Source of the DNA: Atrichornis clamosus
Lineage: Eukaryota; Chordata; Aves; Passeriformes; Menuridae
NCBI GenBank assembly: GCA_013400975.1
Contig: WBMZ01012761.1
Coordinates: 1 to 64,000 of the forward strand
Length of the DNA stretch: 64,000 nt
Reading direction: 5' to 3'
Shown here: positions 49,500 to 62,100 of the stretch, in pieces
Position numbering within the stretch: position 1 is the stretch's first letter
Layout of the letters: every line of letters begins with the position of its first letter
The notes under the pieces: model-generated
Told to the model about the DNA's origin: nothing
The model's input: only the letters and a program-made list of their open reading frames with translations
Databases searched by the model: none
Program-made: the position numbers and the translations under genes

Positions 49500-50110
49500 T
49501 TTTTAAGGCCTGTTACAAAAATCTCAGTTATTTTCTGAAGTTTCCTGAAGGTCACTACTGGAAGCACGTCTGCAGCAGTCTGGATCCACAAGCACTTGTA
49601 TGTTCACTGGTCCCCCAAGTGCTGGCATGGTACTTGCACTTGTCCAGCCACCACTCCTGCCCAGACCCTGTGCCCTCCTCCTCCTGACTCACAGGCTGGT
49701 CCTGTGTGACGTTTGCTTGTGACCCCACGTACTCCACACACGTGATTTGGAGGAGACACAGACACAGCAGCTGGCACCAGGCACACAGGCTATGATCCAT
49801 GGTCTTGTAGAGTCCCTCATACTCCTCACTCACGCCTGCCTCACTTGCCAGTAGCTGTTTTTGGGGGCACACACTACTCCTACTGAAGTGGCCTGCAAAG
49901 ACCCCCACTCACTCCAGTGGGTGGCACAGAGACTCCCCTGGCTCCAGTGAGTGACACACAGGCCAGGGAGGGTTGGCCATACACCCTTGTCCAAATCCTC
50001 TCCCTTATTACCCCAGAAGTGGCACCTTAGTCCTTGCAGTGCCATGAGCACCCATGTTTCCCCCTTGTCAGTTAAAATCACAGGCTGATCCTCTCAGAAA
50101 TTGTGCCTGG
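49500..50110 (-). mobile_element. GC-rich LTR-like repeat, minus strand
   Basis: Read on the minus strand, this block matches the 32.6-33.0 kb block in order. 'ggcactgcaaggact' is followed by 'cactcactggagccagggg', 'cactggagtgagtggg', 'gtctttgcaggccact' and 'gcctggtgccagctgctg', each with a counterpart there. Inner units around 'cactggagccagg' and 'ccactggagtgag' are themselves degenerate repeats. It is a second, shorter and diverged copy of the same family in the opposite orientation, about 17 kb away. The open frames on it (77-117 codons) are repeat-derived. Class assignment as an ERV LTR is inference. Confidence 0.6.
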
Positions 50111-53100
50111 AGTTTCTTAATGGTCCAGCAATTATTACCTGGAGACTTCTGGTCTTTGCCATTGTCTGTATTAGCCTTATCCCTATCTTATGATCTATTA
50201 TTTATCTAATTTATGTCTTTGTTTGTCTTTGTTAATCCTTTCCCCTTCACTTAGAATCTCCTTTTGCATTGAAAAGGTCCTTTAACAGATATCCTTGTAT
50301 GTTCTTGCCTTCCACATACCCTTGTAGAAGTCAATACAGTGAATCCCAGAAAAGGAAAAAATTGCCCTAGAAAGTGAGTGAACTGCAAAGTGGGTGAAGT
50401 GAAGACAAAGAAATATTTGAAGAGAAGGGGAAGTGCTATTTTTAAAGCGCTTAATACCAGTTTCAGGTATTCAAATATAACCAAAAAATGAAAACCAGCC
50501 TGCTGATCAAATAGACCAAAGAAATGAAAGCCTGACATTCTTGTAGCATATGTATTTTTGAATAAAATGTTTGGGGTTATTCTTATTTGCATATTAATAT
50601 TACAGTAATTAGAAAGTTATCCATATTCGACATTATGTTCTGATTTTTTTTCCAAAAGTCCCAGAGTTAAAAAGATTTCATTGGAACAAATGTCATCATC
50701 TATATCTCAGCTATTCATCCTGAGCTTCCTCTACTCTTGATGGGTAGAAATAGGCACTTCTTGGATGCAGAATATCTCATCCTAAAATAGACTTCTGAAA
50801 TACATCAGAAGAACCAAGCTTTAAAATTGCCTAATTCTCTTCATTGGCTATGAAGTCAGCCTAAGGAGTTAGCTGAGATGTAGGTGTCTAAATTCTACTC
50901 AAATTAGGTGAGATGACTCCCACCCTTCATTTATTTTTCAAAGAATATAACTTGATATTGTCACATAATTATATGAATATGAGTGATGAAGCTTAAAGAA
51001 AAGCATTAAATATGACAAGAATGGTGATAAGATTGTGCAAACTGTTAATAAACTTATGGACAGTAGTGACCTGAAGTTGCTAGGGTCATAAACACACAAT
51101 TGTGTGCTATTTAAAAAAAAAAAACTTTTTAGGAGAGTGAGACAAAATGTTACACCAGATCTAGAGAAATGAGTACTTTCCTCTCTCTACGGATTACTTC
51201 TCCATTGCTGCTTTAAAGTCCAACTGGAAAATCTATAGTGCAAAGAAGTAACTCAAAGAACTAGAATGAAACAAGAAATGAGAGACAAGAATGAATGAAT
51301 AAAGAGAGGACAATGAAAGCAGAACAAGGGAAACAAGTATCTTGTCATTTACTGGGCAGTATTTTCTGTCTAAATGTAAACTAGATTTCTGGTGACGAAT
51401 ACAATAGACCGTTCCTAGCTTGCTGGAATGGTCAAGTTGTCACTTGACCACTTCATTGTCTTTTATGCTTTGCTTTCTCCTGTCCAATACTTTTCTCTCT
51501 TCTGTTTTCTTCCTGTCTATAACTCCTCTGTACTTCCTAACACCATAATATTTAAAAGCCTCTGACAGCCTGTGTACCTGTGCTGCCAATTGCTATTTTT
51601 TTCCCCCTCATTTCAACTTAGCTCACTGAGTTGCTTTGGAAAGAGCTCAGCCTCCTGTCCATACTTCTGGAGGCAGAGCAGCAAAATGGAGGGTGCTGCA
51701 GAGAGAGAGGTCCACCAGCAGCAAGGGAAATCCCAGCCAATGGACGTGTACAAAACCCTACATCATTGAAATGAGTGAGGCACAAGGCAGAGAAGAAGCA
51801 AAGCAACTGTTTTGTGACTGGCACAGAAACGATGAGTAGTGTGCCAGATACAACAATTAGCTGGAAAAAAGAGTACTGACTGGAGGTTAGCTCTGTTAAT
51901 TATCAGAATTGAAAATGAGATGAACAGCCAAAGCGTGGAAAAGGGGAAGCTACAGTGTTTCATACACCTGCTTTTCTTAATCCATTTCCATTTGGAAAAA
52001 AAGCGCTTCCTTTTCAGTCCAATACGTATCAACAAGTAGGAGCAGGAGACTGATTTGATGACTGAAACTAAATTTGGGGGCAATGATTCTCACACAGCTG
52101 ACATGAGAGTAGCTCTTTCCTTCAGATGCTGATTTTCCATGTCATGGTGATACCCCACGGTGCCCATGAAGTTTGGCTCCCCATTGTACGACCCGTTCAT
52201 AAACAGAAAAGAAGAAACAGTCTTGATGCCAAAGAGCTGCTTTAAGCAAGTCTTCTGAGGGAGATATTTTTTCCATAATGAGCACGTGTGTCTTTGTGCT
52301 GTTCAGGTTTGTGTTAAGTTACTAAATCATTCTCTCAGTCTGCTGCTTTCTCTCTAGGTAACAGCATGGATTTTGGAAATGAGCTTTGCCCTGCATCAAA
52401 GTTATGCCACATCTGAAGTGCAGCCAGATCTCCCTTAAGTGTGAGAGGCTTTAGGGACAAGTGTTTGTGTATTGAAGCAATAATGAATTCCAGCTGAGAG
52501 ACCAGAGTCAGAGGCTAATGGTGGGGACCAAAAAGCTTCAGTGCCATCCTGCATCATGGCAACAAGCTGAAGTAATGGGAGACTGGGATGCAGGTGAGCA
52601 GAAGTGAAGAGGTGCAAGCTAACAGAGACTATTCAAAATTAATGAGACATGTTGGGGTAGAACATGTTCAGAGGAGAGAGTATGATGAAGTAAAACAATG
52701 AGCGGTTCTAAAAAGAAGGAATTGGAGATAGAAATAGAAATATTGTTGACAAGTAGAAGTCCATGTAGAACAGGTTTATTAAGAAGAGAGTGATTGGGAA
52801 CTTCACATACTTTTTTTGGCACTCAGGAGGGATGAAGGTATATCTGCAACTTCCTTTTTTGTATATGAGAGAATAATTTGATATCTGAGTTTATGTTTTT
52901 ATCTCCCTTCTCAAATCAACACTAACTACTTGTGGAAATCGGAAAAAAAAAAGTCTTGACAAAGGTATAGCATTTTACATTTCTGGAGATCTGAGGCTCC
53001 AAGAAGTTGATAGCATATATTCGGAGGTATACAGAGATTTCTGAAGGCTACTGGAGCAAATTGCTGACCATATTTTTCTTAAAAATTCTCATGAAGGGCT

Positions 53101-56100
53101 TTTTCTTACCATTGTCAAGAGGAAAATAAATACTGTCTGAAGATGTGTCAAGTCTTATTTGGAATCATAACGGTACTTAGATAAAAACATGAAAATATGT
53201 ATAATATGGTAAAATATCTAAATTGAAAATATATAAATATAAAGTTATATCTGATATCTGTTATAAACTGGTTACTTAATAACTCCCATGATTATTTTAA
53301 AACTTCTCTGAGATTTACGCACTGTTTGAGTTAAATTTCAGTGTTCTCAAATACACATAAAAAAAGCAGTAGGACTTATGTTCAGGACAAAAACTTCTCA
53401 ATGATGATTTTTTGAAGCAATTTATTCTCTTCAATGTATAACTCAATACATAAGTTTTCATGCAGCTCTTTTGAATTAAAACCAACGAGAAAAGCACGTA
53501 GGTGAAAGTTGAAACTGATAGGTAAATTGTTGACATTAGTAACATTTCGTTTATAAGAGAAAGACAGAAAAACCCACATGCATTCATTTTTTGTAGTACA
53601 GGCTCAGTCTGACTCCTTCCATGTTGTTGCACTCAATGATATGCTGTAAATCCATGGAACAGTTGCTGTAGAACAAATACTGTTGCAGTAAGCCTTTATA
53701 TTTTTTAGCAAGAACTACATTGATTTAATGTAAAGGCAAAAAAAAAAGGACAAATACTCAGAGTTTGTAGCTTTATTCTTCCACAAAGCCCTAGAAAGGT
53801 CTGCTGTAAAATATCTCCCTCGTATGATATATTCCTTATTCCCTGAATAAAAGTGAATTGAAACTATTTCATGAATGATAAGGCATCATTCCTGCCTCCT
53901 CTTTTCTCTGCCTTCCTCCTCCTTGTCCCATTTACTGTCTCATATACAGAACTCTAATTCTAGCCCAGAACTTAGATTTTCTTTTGACTAAGATGCCCAG
54001 AGTTCATGCTCTACAATCTCGCTGTACATCTGAGTACCTCATGCAAACCGAAGCATTTTTGTATTGAGTCTTTTGCAGTATCACATCTTATTCCATACAA
54101 AAGCAGACCCAGGTTTCTTACGTCAGTCAGAGGCTCTTCTCTTCTGCAGTGCTTTTCAAGCTTATTAAACACCTGAGTCCAAAAAGGTACTAATCTCTAG
54201 GTTACTGCCTTACTCATAATATGGATGCATTAGTCTTTTGCTGACCCAGGCTCGTCTTCTTCAGTTTGTATTTGCAGCCACTGTCTGTGTAAGCCCCTGT
54301 CTCTTCCTGCCATTGGAGGAGTACTTTTCTTTTGATAAACCACTTGCACCTCTGCACTTTCTGATAATCTGTAACTCTAGGCAGTGAGGTGGGTATGTAA
54401 GCTCTTTATTGGCAAGGTGGGAGGGGTGCTCTTTTTATAACCCCTAGCAAATGCAGCATGTGTGGAGGTTTGTTGTATCTATCATAAAGGAGAGCGATTT
54501 GAAGGTTACCTCTGTCATATCTATCAGATCACTAACAATCTACTTCAATTATCACAGCAATGCACAGCTGAGAGTTACTTTATCTTGCAGTGAAGAAAAT
54601 GGATATAGACGACCAATAGAAATGAATAATTATGATTTTAACAAGTGTAAAGCATAGAGCAGAATAGAAAATGATAAATTCTGACTCACTTTATATTTAA
54701 ACAGAAGAGATGACTTCTAAAGCAGTGCAGTCAGATATTTTTCTACCATTACCTTCCCTCCTTCTGCAAATTATCAAGAAACAGATTAAAAGTAGCCACC
54801 ATTGCCTGCTATCATAACTTCAGAGAATTCAAGATCTGAATAACTGAAAGATAGAATGCAGAGCTGGGAGCAAGAGGCCATCCTAACTGGCAGGTGCAAC
54901 TTCTCTTTTGTAAAAATAAGTTCATTAAGCTGTAGAAATCTTTCTGTGCTCTATTGCAGCTACTAAATGTTTACTTAGGAGTAAGGGAGACTGGGAAAAT
55001 TGTATTAAGGTCTAGGATGTGGGCTACTAAATGCATGGAGAACACCTTTAGCACAGGATGAGCCACAAATGGTATTTTTGAGAATTATAATGTGTGCTGA
55101 CTCTATTCTTGGACTTTTCCCTAGTCATGCATATTGCTTACTCTGAAAGCCAGGAGACTGAGCAATGTGTAGGAGGAAAATGCTTGATTTTTTTTGCACA
55201 GTTTTTCTTCTCCAAGAAGTATAAATCCTTTATACCCACAGAGATTGTTCTCAGGAGTTTACAGCTGTGAGTGGGGAAACTGCCCTACCAGCAATGCACC
55301 TCAGCTCAAGGAAAATGAGTTAATTGTATCAATGAAGGTAAAGTCTATTAACATAGTTCCCAGTACATGGGTACCTGAGATGCTACTGTAGAATTTGAGT
55401 GACAATGAGGCTTTGGTCTATATTTTTTTACATAACCCTGTACCAAACTATGATGTAAAAAGTATAAGTTCAAACCCAGTGGGCTGGTTCAGTCTCTGAC
55501 TCCAGCACCTCCAACTCTAAGGAACTCTGTATGGGCTGCTTGACACCTAAAAAGATTCAGACTGGAGAGAAGAAAAAATGTTTAAGGGTGCTTATTAAAA
55601 TCCATTGTCTCTAGTGGGATCTGGTGGTTGTGTATCAGGTCTAGGAATCTGTTGTGTACAGCAGACAGGAGCCCATCCCAGCTGTGTTTTCACTGCATTA
55701 CCTACATGAAGACAAAGCATTGGACATGAGCTTGCTGTACTTCAAGCAAACTCACTTCTTCTGTGCAAAGCATGCCAAATTTGTCAGATTTAACCTTTCA
55801 TTGACATTCATCCTAGGATTCTCTCTTTTCATTATACTGCTGTGTATGCAACTAACTGGATTACTCGTGGCCTCCTGGCAAGAATAGCTTATTCTACTTT
55901 TGTATGTGCATGATTCACATAACTCAGCACAGGAACAAAGGATGTATGATTGCTAAGATGCAGAGGCACTGGTTCATCCTGAGTCCTGGCAACCTGCTAA
56001 AATATATATTCTTCTCCTGTCAGTACATCATTCCTACTATGGAGAAAAACAGGATGAATTCCTGCAAAAGGAATAAGATAAGAAAGTTCTGTGGAAAATA

Positions 56101-59078
56101 CTGTACATTCTAAAATGGTAAATAGTCTTCCTGGCATTTTTATTTTTAGGGTAGCCCTGGCTGGAATATGTGTAGAGTATAATCCAAATGTTTGCCACCA
56201 ATCCTAGAGGGCAGAGGCAGGCTTATATGGCAGAACAAGGTACATACTTCGTCTTTTTCTTTCCCATTTTTCAGAGTTATTATATATCTAGTTTTCTGTC
56301 AGGATTAGAGGAATTGAGTCACTTTATTGTTAAGTTCTACTAGAATAGTTATATATTTAAACATTGATGCAACAGTTGTTATTAGGAGAGGCTGCCTATT
56401 TCTTTCATCAGATCTCTCCAAAGACAGTGTTAGAGTCATACATAAACCCATCTGGGCAGAATGCGAACTCTGGGCTGCCATTTGAATGTTGCCTACATTT
56501 TTATATTGACCTGATTGTTTTTCATTATTTGAAACTACAAAAAATATGAAAACTCTAAATCTTTTCTGTAATCAAAGCTTTTAAATTAAATAAAAAAGGA
56601 AAAAAGTACTGAGAGTAGTGGAATTTCTGGATAGAGAAACTTTAAAAACTGATTATATGTCTATTGTTGAAAAAGGATTTAAAATTAAAAGGTCAACAGT
56701 ACTTGTTTTTTCCTAAATGCATGAGCTCTTAAAAGGTGTCAGTCTGGTTTTACCAATTTCTATAACATAGTGGTAAAGCAGTGCGAAGAATCAAAGTTTA
56801 TTCCAAATAGCACTGTGTTGAATTCTATTAATAAAAAGTAAGATTAGATTGTATTAGAGAAACACGTATTTTCACAATATATCTTTCTCTTAATTGGAAA
56901 TGTATTCAAATTGTTCTCTAAAATAGAGCTGGATATAGACCCCCAAATCACATTATGACCTGAAGCTACCTTTGAAGTAAAGAAATTATCCATCCTTTTC
57001 AGCTATAAAGAATTTCTATATTCAGTGCACCTGCACTTCCCTTTCTCTTTTTTTAGGCATTGGAATCACAAATGAACAACAAGTAGTATTCCTGTATGTA
57101 ATATGATAATAATTAGTAATATGCCTTCCCACTAATTCTAGATTACTATTTTTTACTCTTTTCAGTCCCTTTTTTTAATGTTCTGTTTGACGTCTGGAAG
57201 CTTTCATGAGCGAGAAAGCAGATTAAATCACAAACCACATTTAATTATTTTTTCTGTAATCAGAATTATTTCTGTAGAAAAATTTTAGGGAATATTAGAT
57301 TCTATACCAGTAGCTTAAAACCAAATATAGTATATAGTATATGTTGCATATGATCTATAAAGTGAAAAAACCAATTGCTTGTCATTCATTGAGCAAAAGC
57401 TTTTCCTTTCAGGAGTAGGATTCGTAGTATGTGTTTCCTGACACCCATCCCAGTTTACTATGCGGTGCTGTGTGCTACAACTTCTTTGCGCCCTCAGGTT
57501 ATTGTGTTCAGTAATAGAGGAATTGTTCCTTGTATTGACGTTTGCAAAATGTTCTGACTTTCTCTGAGATGGAAACTGCTCTGCCAGTATAAAGTCCAGA
57601 CGATTAATGTACAATTAGACTTCAGGCCTGGATTTACCAGAAGAATCTAAGACTGAATCCTGCTTGATAAAGTCTCCATTAATCTTGTGCTAACAGAGAT
57701 ACATATGCCCTCCAGTGTCTTGATTCATTAACGTGATTTCCATAATGACATACCTGGAATGAAAAAGTTCACCTTTCTACTCAGTAAATGAGTTGGAACA
57801 AATGTAGAGAACATTGACCTTACAGAGAGGCTGCTGGGTGATTAAATTGTTGAAACCATGTCAGTAAGTGCATTAGCCACTATAGAAACTTCCCTGTGGT
57901 GCTAATGAAGGAGAGAGGATAAAGATCTCTGTAAACCAATTGTCCGTGCGTTTCCATCTGGCTAAGACTGAAAAAAATTAAGAGGAGTTTATCTAATCAC
58001 AAGTCCTCACTTTTTTTTCCCCCACTCTACTGCTGTCAAACAAAACTAAAAAACAGTGTTGAGATTGTGAATCTAAAGGCTTTTCACACAAGCACTCAGA
58101 TACACTTAATTCATCTTCTGCAGTGGTTTTCAGAGACCTGATCAGTAGAAATTCCAAGGTGTTATGGTGAAGGGAACCATATAAAAGCTTGGCTGATAGA
58201 TAGGACCAGTAGTTTTCAAGTCTTTGAAAAAACTTTACCTTTCAACACATCTGTGCTAGATATCTTCCTGTAGATCTAGTAAAGGATGGAGGACTTTTAG
58301 GGGGGAGTTAAAGAACATAGAAAGCAGAACAGCTTTTCACTGGTGCTTTTAATACATTATCTTTTCTAAGCTTAGCTTCCTGTTTGCAGATCTACACTTC
58401 TCTGCATAATTCAGTGCCCAGCAAGAAATTCTGCATGCCTGTGCACAGAATATTAAATTACAGTCTAATACAAAAGGGAATCTGTCCCAGTGCACATGAA
58501 GACTGGGGTGTTTTCTATGCTGTGCAGCTCTTTCTCAGCTTATAAGCCTACAAAAATCATACAAAGACATGGCAATAGCAAATTCACAGGTTCAGTCTTT
58601 TAAAAGCTCACAATGGATATAACAAAATGTTCATGAAAGAGTTCTAACAGAGGTTTTCCAAAATCGATTTTTCTTATTCTCTCTGACCACATCTCAGTAA
58701 GAACGATACCCTTGTGACCTAGAAAATGTCTGAGAGAATCAAAATGCAGCAGCAGCTGAGCAAAGAGCAGAACTTTCCAACACAGTAAAAAAGGCAAAAA
58801 AGCAGGAGAAACAGGACAAAGCATCTGACTTAATCATATTCTAAAATGTAACTTTGCTATGGCTGAAAAGTTTAAGTCTTCCTAATGCTAACAATTTTTT
58901 CTGCCACATAACTTGCACCATGCCAAATAATTAATCTTCTAGAAAATATATTCTTGTATTACACATACCTGCATGATGTAATTCATATGGTCCAAGATTA
59001 TTGACTATACTGTGAAAAGCAGAACTAATGAGTGTTTTTTTCTTATAATTTGTGTCTTTTGTCTCTAACCTTTTCCAG
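50111..59078. other. Unique AT-rich non-coding DNA
   Basis: No gene, RNA gene or recognisable transposon was found. The many short open frames (60-106 codons) carry no recognised motif, and several are antisense pairs over the same bases. It is probably intergenic or intronic. Confidence 0.5.
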
Positions 59079-59199
59079 CCGAGTTCTCTTTCATGTCATC
59101 CGTGACATCCCTTACCAGCAAGAGACAGCACTGCTATACCTAGACTGGAACTATGTGTGTGCTGATCAGCCAGCAAGGGTGCACTTGCTGACTCGCTAG
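59079..59199 (+). other. Candidate terminal coding exon
   Basis: A good acceptor (TTTTGTCTCTAACCTTTTCCAG, ending at 59078) is followed by 39 open codons after one phase base, ending at TAG (59197-59199). The peptide has a natural-looking composition, with pieces such as RVLFHVIRDIPYQQETALL and YLDWNYVCADQ, but I do not recognise its family. The other forward frames close quickly. About 15% of random frames stay open this long, so the evidence is modest. If real, the rest of the gene would lie upstream, with a poly(A) signal possibly at one of the AATAAA sites further downstream (for example near 60.31 kb). Confidence 0.22.
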
Positions 59200-62100
59200 A
59201 AAGCTGCTGCCAAATGGAGTGTACACAGGCTGAAATCTGTTTGTCTTTCTCTCAGCAGGACAGCAATTTATGCCCTACCCTTCCCTCTAACTGCTGATTT
59301 TCACAATACTTGAAGGAACATAATTATCTTTGATCATTCTCTTTCATATATAGCTGAATACAGACAGTAGGGTTCAAATATTATGAAGTGCAGGGGAAGT
59401 ACAGGTACATATCTAGGCAGAGTTAAATGTGACAGATCTCATTTGTTATATTTGTAGTATCCAATTTATCTCCTTTAAGAAAACCAGAAAAAAAAAGCCA
59501 ACAACACAAAACCACCCTGTAACTATGGACAGAGGATAATCGTTTACAGAGCAACATAAAAAATGCAAATGATAGGTTTCTACTCTAAAAAAAAGTGGTT
59601 TTGTCACAAAAAAAAAGAAGGGTTTGTATTTATCTATCTACTGAAGTTGTTCCTATTTGAAGATCTGCTTCTTGGCTATTGGAAGGATGATCTTCTTTAA
59701 TTTCTCGAGGCTACTTTACAGAGGTGATGGTTAAGATACAGATCTTGTATACAGGTGTTTCAGGAGCACACTTAAAGACCTTCTGATTCCTACCCCTGCA
59801 CTGCTTCAAAATCACACAACTGGCTGCTTTAGGATTAGCCTTTTTATTGGAACAGGAAAATGCTGGGTTCTTTTGTCCCACATAAGTTTCTGATCCAATT
59901 TTACTGCAGAACTCCAAAGCAGTTATTCCAGTACCACATGGCCTGGATAACTTGTGTGCCATGGGGCTCTGGAAGAAAATTGTAATTCTGACTGAGGACA
60001 AGAAGCTCTTAAATATGCTTTCCTACTGAGCCCCTTGCACACAGAGATGCCTCTGAAGGAGATGGTAAGGTGGTATTAATTTAAACCTAATGATTTTAGC
60101 ATTCTGCACAGGTAAAGTGAAATTCACCTATGTGCTTTGATCACTCCTGTTTTACTAGACTTGACTTTGCTGGGGAACTCCTGAAGTCTTTGCTTATGCT
60201 AAAAGACAATTAACATTTGTTCATCTAATGGTACCTGCTGTTATTCATTAGTCATGTGATCATCAAAACAATGCTTTGCAGAAGAAACCCCATGGTGGTT
60301 AATAAGCCTGGTAAATAAAGTTCATGTGGCCTGAAGGAAAGTGAAATAAGAGATAAAAGATCAACATCTTCTGCATTTAGCCCTATAATCCCAGTGTTCT
60401 GTCAAGTGAGAAGTTAATCATTATGGCCAACCTAGTACAAATCAGTTAATTTAATGTTTCTTTCACTTACCATTGACAAACAGCAATATTTAGGAGTGTG
60501 CATCTTAGTATGACCATTCCTAGCTATAGGCTAAGAATTATCTTTTGCATAAAATCTCCACATGATTTCTGGTTCAAGGGTAACATAGATGAAGCCCATA
60601 AAAATGCTGCTTCAAGCCTAAGTGTCTGCTTTAGTAGTAAGCATCAGTGCAAATGAAAACTGCAAATAGACAGCTGGGAATAACAGAACAAAAATCACAT
60701 GCTGTGTAGTTGTCCTCCACATCGTGTCTCTGGTTGGTTCATGTTAGTTATGCTGTGCAGCAGTCAAGAAATGATATACATAGAGAAACAAAAAAAGACA
60801 TTTTTATTGGCACCTTAACACTTTGTTTTGCACAATTATGCACTTCTGAGGTGAAGCAATTAATTGCATTCTCTCCCAGTGCCTGTAGACCTACAGGAAT
60901 ATGTTTCACATAAAATAGTCAAGATAGAATCAATACAACTTATGTTTTGTATGTATACGATTGAAAATATAGTTTACTTTAGTGGTACTTTTGGAAGTGG
61001 AAAATTTTATTCAGGGAAAACAGCTGTACCCACTGTGCCTCAGAACACTGTCTGCCTCATCAGGTACAGAGTTTTCGGAGGGAAGGAGGATCTGCTGAGA
61101 GCATGGTAGTGTGGGAGCTGCAGAGCTCTAAGGTGCTGGGAGGCCTCTCTGCAGTTTTAGACAGTACCTTCTGTCTGTCTGCATTACAGGAGGAATAATT
61201 CCTTCAAAATCCTTAATATTGCAGAGATTTAAAAATATGTCTATCTCTGCTCCAGGGCTGCTAGCTGTATGTTGAGCTTTTCTAAGATTCACCCAATGAG
61301 ACTATGTAATTAAATGCCAGCAAACTTGCCTAAGGGCAATAAAATCCAGCCGTCGTCTTTTCAGTATTTTCAAGTGTTTTGTGTGATTGAAATTAAGTAT
61401 CTTTTCTTGTGTGGTGAGAGACTTCTGTGTTTATGAATTGTGTGAAATCCAGTCAATCTGATAGTCATTACTAGTAAATATTCATGTGTACAGCTAAAGT
61501 GTCTACGGAATTGGAAAGCTGAAACCATAGAGGCTCCCACTGAAAATGTGGGACTTCCCAGTACAAAGGAAACTTCAGAGTATTTCTTAAATAGGCACAC
61601 TGTCGTGATGTTGCTTGGTAAGAGTGAATATGTGTCCAAGAGAAAAGTCAGAGAAGTGGAGAGAAAAGTATTTGAGAACACAGGAGAGAAAACATTAAGG
61701 TGTTTTATAAATAAACAGAATGACACTGAAGAAATAATTGACTATTAGCGGGTTCACCTCCTACCTGAAATGGCCCTTGGGATAACCACTTAGGTCAAAA
61801 AAAGGTCTTTTGTATACTGCTTGAAATGTATTTGATTTCAGAAAGGCTTCAGTCATTGATCTCTTTACAAGTGATATGCAGTTCCTACATACCTGAATTT
61901 CTTCCTGTGTAACACACGTATGTCTGCATTAGAATATAAGTTTCTCAGAACCGGAGAACTTGCACTGTTTATGTTCTATGTACAAAAGACCTGTGTTACC
62001 AGAAATTAAGTACTGAAGAGTTACACAACCAAGACATAAGAAACATAAGAACTGTGGTTGTCTGAGCAGCCTTAATTGCACGTAGCAATAGGATCACCAA

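Noticed and set aside
49403..50081. Frames of 60-117 codons around 49.4-50.1 kb
   Set aside because: The block is the inverted copy of the 32-33 kb repeat, so the frames are repeat-derived.
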